Below, in pieces: positions 60,372 to 64,000 of a DNA stretch of 64,000 nucleotides. The translations under genes were made by a program, and so were the position numbers. How positions within the stretch are numbered: position 1 is the first letter of the stretch; every line of letters starts with the position of its first letter. The notes beneath the pieces were generated by a model that saw only the letters and a list, made by a program, of their open reading frames with translations, was not told where the DNA came from and did not search any database. The DNA is from Eubacterium plexicaudatum ASF492. Lineage in GTDB: Bacteria > Bacillota > Clostridia > Lachnospirales > Lachnospiraceae. Location of the stretch: assembly GCF_000364225.2 (NCBI RefSeq), contig NZ_AQFT02000001.1:6064501-6128500 (forward strand). Reading direction: 5' to 3'.

Positions 60372-61500
60372 CCGAAGCGCATGTGAACAAGAAGAGAAAC
60401 CGTAAAAAAATATGCTTTTTTTCCGGAGATATTACAAGAAGCGGCGGAACGGAACGCGTGGCCTGTCTTATTGCAAACGGGCTGGCAGAGAGGCAGGAAT
60501 TTCAGATTTTTGTACTGAGTCTGGTGGAGAAGAATAAAACCATGTTCTTTTCGTTAAAGAAACAGATTTCCCATCAGGCGCTTGGCCGGCGGTGGTTACG
60601 CCCCGGGCCCGGATATTTGGCGCTTGTTCCAAGACTGCGGAACTATTTGAAAGAAAATGAGATTGATGTGATCGTAGATATTGACATTGTTCTGGATGTA
60701 TTATCCATACCGGCGGCATATGGCAGAAAAACAAAAGTTGTTTCGTGGGAACATTTCAGCTTTGGGTTTGAAACTGCCGTTCGCTTCAGCTATCGAAACA
60801 TCATTTTACGATATGTGACGACAAAAGCAGACGCCATTGTGACCCTGACGGATAAAGACAGACAGGCATTTATAGACAGAATGAGAGCGCTGCCGCCGGT
60901 TTTTGCGATATACAATCCGGTGGAGCCTGTTGCAGCTGAAAAAAACAGGAAAAAACACGCAAAAAACAGTGGATAATAACGACAGGCAGGCTTGTATATG
61001 AGAAAGGGCCGGATTATCTGCTGCGTACGGCAGAAATTGTGCTGAAAAAATATCCCGACTGGCAATGGATTGTACTTGGCGACGGAGATAAGAGAGAATG
61101 GCTGCAGGATCAGATTCAAAAACGCCATTTGGAACGGCAGCTGTTATTGAAAGGAACCGTCCGTGAGGTAGATGTATATTTGTCGCAGGCGCAGATTTTT
61201 GTACTGACATCCCGCAGAGAAGGCTTGCCAATGTGTCTGCTTGAAGCGAAAGCGCATGGCCTGGCGTTAGTCAGTTTTGATATAGAGACCGGGCCGGACG
61301 AACTGATTACGAACAACAGCAATGGCTTTCTTATTCCGGCATATGACTGTGAACGCATGGCGGAAAAAATTGGTCAGCTGCTGGAACATCCGCATGTGCG
61401 GTATGCATTTATGGAACATGCGCAAGACGGAATGGAAAAATTTCAGCCGGAAGCGGTATTGTATCGGTGGAATGAGGTGCTTTTAACGGTATGCGGATAA
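60368..61500 (+). CDS. Family 4 glycosyltransferase, broken frame
   Basis: ATG 60368 overlaps the previous stop. 'KICFFSGDITRSGGTERVAC' is the GT4 acceptor domain start, 'WEHFSFGFETAVRFSYR' the middle. A missing A near 60972 joins 'KQWIITTGRLVYEKGPDYLL'. 'TSRREGLPMCLLEAKAHGLA' holds the EX7E donor motif. About 377 residues. Adds a sugar to the lipid-linked repeat that the next gene's flippase would carry. Confidence 0.9.
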
Positions 61501-63017
61501 AAAATATGGTCCGAAACAGTTTTTTTGGCCTGTTCTCCCAGGTTCTTTTTATTATTGTAGGATTTTTCAGCCAGCGGGTGTTGTTTTTGCAGGCAGGGCG
61601 GGAACTGGTCGGTATGAACAGTGTTATTTCCAATATTCTTGCAATTTTATCCGTATCGGAGCTTGGTATTTCTACCGCTGTCGTGTTTCATTTATATCAG
61701 GCGTTGTCTCACAAAAAGGAATCGGAAATCGCTACGTTAATGCAATTGTACCGCAGGGCATATTTTATGTTTGCGTTTGTGATAACGATTCTGGGACTGG
61801 CGATTCTGCCGTTTGTACATGTGTTTTTAAAACATAATCATTTTTCACTGTCCTATATCCGTTTGGTTTATGGAATGTGGCTGTTTCGCACGGTGTTGTC
61901 TTATTTGCTTTCGTATAAACGATCACTGATCATTGCCGATCAGAAAGAGTATATGGTATGCATGGTTACGACGGCCGCAGGCGTCTTAAATTATGTACTG
62001 ATGATTGTGATTGTAGGAATGGGGTTCGACTATGTGCTGGCGCTTGGAGCCAATATTTTTGTGGAAGCGGCAGGCAATATCGGATTATCTTATTATGTTG
62101 ACCGCGCATATCCGTTTTTGAAAGAGCGAAAAAAAGAATCTTTGCCGCAAACGGTAGTTCGCCGGATTTTTGCGGATGTAAAAAATATTTTTGCCGTGCG
62201 TTTGTCCGCAAAACTGCTGACCTGTACGGACAGTCTTATTATTTCCGGAGCGATTGACGTAGCGGCTGTGGGCGCATATGCCAATTACAGTCTTATTATT
62301 CAGTCCATCATCAATATGGTTATGGCGTTATCGAATGCGGTTCAGCCGGGTATGGGCGCTTTGTTTACGGAACATGACCGGCAAAAAAAAGATCGGGCGC
62401 TGCGCCTGCTGACGTTTGTCTTTTACTTTGTGGCTGTCACTGCCGCAATGGGACTTTACACGATGATGAAGCCGTTTATTTGTGATTTATGGCTGAACGA
62501 ACAGTCGTTGCCGGATCACACAGTCATTGTCTGCTGTGCGCTGAACTGCTTTGTTTATACTATCGGGCAGCCGCTTGTTATTGTGATGCATGTGTCCGGT
62601 CGTTTTGAAAAAGAAAGAGTGACAGCAATGGCAGGCGCCGTCGTTAATTTGCTGATGTCACTTGGACTGGTAAGAATCTATGGTATTGCCGGTGTACTTG
62701 CAGGCACCGGATGCGCTTATCTGCTGCAGCTGATGTTGCGTCTGTGGTATTTTTTTGAAGACGATCGGAGAAAAAGGTGCGGCAGATACGCGTTGGATTT
62801 GGCAGAATATGTATTATCGGCCATGGTGCAGCTGCCGATTGCGGTAAACATTACGGAATGCGTTTATCATACAGGCGGATTTCTTCGTTTTCTGCTGGCA
62901 GGAGGCTGCTGTGTCTGTTTTTCTGTTGGGGTCAATCTCGTATTGTTTGGCCGAAGTGAAAGACTGGCAGAGGTAATGCGTATGATAAAAGGACTGATCA
63001 ACAGGAAGAGCGTATAA
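61491..63017 (+). CDS. Polysaccharide flippase (Wzx/MOP superfamily)
   Basis: Intact, 508 residues with about 12-14 membrane segments. 'NSFFGLFSQVLFIIVGFFSQ' and 'LGISTAVVFHLYQAL' are typical of the polysaccharide transporter family. It would move a lipid-linked oligosaccharide across the membrane. It overlaps the GT4 gene by ten bases. No polymerase is in the visible set. Confidence 0.9.
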   Translation: MRIKNMVRNSFFGLFSQVLFIIVGFFSQRVLFLQAGRELVGMNSVISNILAILSVSELGISTAVVFHLYQALSHKKESEIATLMQLYRRAYFMFAFVITILGLAILPFVHVFLKHNHFSLSYIRLVYGMWLFRTVLSYLLSYKRSLIIADQKEYMVCMVTTAAGVLNYVLMIVIVGMGFDYVLALGANIFVEAAGNIGLSYYVDRAYPFLKERKKESLPQTVVRRIFADVKNIFAVRLSAKLLTCTDSLIISGAIDVAAVGAYANYSLIIQSIINMVMALSNAVQPGMGALFTEHDRQKKDRALRLLTFVFYFVAVTAAMGLYTMMKPFICDLWLNEQSLPDHTVIVCCALNCFVYTIGQPLVIVMHVSGRFEKERVTAMAGAVVNLLMSLGLVRIYGIAGVLAGTGCAYLLQLMLRLWYFFEDDRRKRCGRYALDLAEYVLSAMVQLPIAVNITECVYHTGGFLRFLLAGGCCVCFSVGVNLVLFGRSERLAEVMRMIKGLINRKSV

Positions 63018-63053
63018 AAATGTTTGATCAAGGGTTTTTAAAAGAAAAGGATA

Positions 63054-63062
63054 TGATATAAT
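63054..63062 (+). promoter_or_regulatory. Extended -10 promoter for the aminotransferase gene
   Basis: TGATATAAT, a perfect TATAAT with a TG one base before it, lies 84 bases ahead of the ATG. No good -35 is at the right distance, as is usual for extended -10 promoters. Confidence 0.55.
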
Positions 63063-63145
63063 ACGATACAGGTGCCGTTTTAGAGCAGTGCGTGTCTGAA
63101 AGAATGAACGGTGCATGTAATAAGATCAGAAGGAGATGATATGCA

Positions 63146-64000
63146 ATGAAAACATATGCAGATATGACCAGAGAAGAGTTATTAGCATTAAAAGCAGAAC
63201 TGGATGAACAATTTAAGACGGAAGAAGCCAAGGGCCATTCGTTTAATATGGCAAGAGGAAAGCCGGGAGTTTCCCAGCTGGTACTGTCCATGCCGATGCT
63301 GAGTGTAATTAATGACGAATCGGATATGAATACGGTACTCGGCAATGATACGAGAAATTACGGTGACTGGGACGGAATCGGAGAATGCAGACGGATGATG
63401 GCCGGTATGCTCGGTGTACAAAAAGATAATGTTATCGTGTGCGGGAATTCCAGCCTGAACATTATGTATGATACGGTTGTGCGTTCTATGGTAAGAGGGG
63501 TTAACGGTTCGAAGCCGTGGTGCAAGCTGGATAAAGTAAAATTTTTATGTCCGGTGCCGGGATATGACAGACATTTTAAAATAACGGAAGTATTTGATAT
63601 AGAAATGATCAATATCCCGATGCGGGATGACGGACCGGATATGGATCTGGTAGAACAGTATGTGAATCATGATGATGCGGTAAAAGGAATCTGGTGCGTG
63701 CCGAAGTATTCCAATCCGACTGGCATATCTTATTCCGATGAAGTCGTAAGACGATTTGCCAATTTAAAGCCGAAAGCAGAAGATTTCCGCATTTTCTGGG
63801 ATAACGCATACTGCATTCACCATCTTTATGATGATCGTCAGGATGAGATTTTAAATATTTTAGATGAATGTGAAAAGCAGGCAACCCCAATATGGTTTAC
63901 ATTTTTTGTTCCACATCCAAAGTAAGCTTTCCGGGTTCCGGTGTGTCCGCGATTGCAACTTCCCTGGAAAATATGGATTTTATCAAAAAATATATGACGA
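63146..64000 (+). CDS. Aspartate aminotransferase family (Aminotran_MocR type), partial, broken frame
   Basis: The gene runs off the window end. 'HSFNMARGKPGVSQLVLSM', 'NYGDWDGIGECRRMMAGML', 'GNSSLNIMYDTVVRSM' and 'GIWCVPKYSNPTGISYSDE' match the Clostridia-type class I aminotransferases. One A lost near 63883 shifts the frame; restored text is 'ANPNMVYIFCSTSKVSFPGS', which carries the PLP Lys. Function: amino transfer, probably aspartate or alanine with 2-oxoglutarate. Start ATG 63146 behind AAGGAGATG. Confidence 0.9.

Noticed and set aside
1..64000. tRNA, rRNA or riboswitch genes
   Set aside because: I saw no cloverleaf-like or conserved aptamer sequence; intergenic spaces are mostly too short.

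Overview
The window looks like a chromosome segment from a Clostridia-type Firmicute, most likely a gut Lachnospiraceae. Supporting points are the B. subtilis-like order cysS-mrnC-rlmB-sigH, Gram-positive AGGAGG ribosome sites, an MsmX-type sugar ATPase, a TagGH-type exporter, LicD proteins and a Clostridia-type aspartate aminotransferase. No tRNA, rRNA, CRISPR array or intact IS element is visible. About forty reading-frame breaks occur in the 64 kb. Nearly all can be explained by one base lost from a short homopolymer, and they also hit genes expected to be essential or conserved (ispF, recJ, rlmB), so I read most of them as sequencing or assembly indels and annotate the genes as whole genes with breaks noted. 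|| Layout. (1) 1-30.4 kb, plus strand, no clear terminator: a very large surface-polysaccharide locus. It starts inside rfbH (CDP-3,6-dideoxyhexose route) and a YerE-like TPP enzyme, then a GtrB-like polyprenyl-phosphate glycosyltransferase, a sulfotransferase, a cytidylyltransferase-oxidoreductase fusion, LicD, an IspD/TarI-like cytidylyltransferase, an SDR, an FkbM methyltransferase, GT32, GT2 and GT2-GT4 enzymes, a GtrII-like membrane protein, methyltransferases, a HAD-like pseudoenzyme, an ABC-2 exporter pair, a methyltransferase-kinase-like protein, a second LicD, a second HAD-like protein and a TagD-like cytidylyltransferase. The middle of this block is strikingly A+T rich. (2) 30.4-43.1 kb: a more G+C-rich block of membrane glycosyltransferases and phosphoglycerol chemistry (YfhO, LTA-synthase-like, GtrB, PTPS-related and GT87 membrane proteins, rfbF, a PAP2-GDPD-propeller protein, an SDR). 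Two or more gene-gene chimeras lie here. (3) 43.1-55.3 kb: housekeeping and regulation (recJ, a lipoprotein, a small XRE regulator, lysA, a CdaR/PucR-type regulator, msmX, a PD-(D/E)XK transposase-family protein, a chemoreceptor coupled to a sugar-binding lipoprotein). (4) 55.3-64 kb: ispF-cysS-mrnC-rlmB-sigH, then a tightly overlapping GT2-GT4-flippase set, then an aminotransferase cut by the window end. || How the genes fit together (inference): region 1 and 2 enzymes would make CDP-activated sugars and polyol or choline-type phosphates, assemble a glycan on a lipid carrier, export it through the ABC pair, and decorate it with sulfate, methyl, phospho-substituents and glucose side chains. 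The most interesting points are a Rossmann-like module that recurs in seven proteins with unrelated catalytic domains, a WbdD-like methyltransferase plus kinase-like protein directly behind the ABC exporter, a HAD-like protein that has lost its catalytic motifs, and a PAP2-GDPD-propeller fusion.
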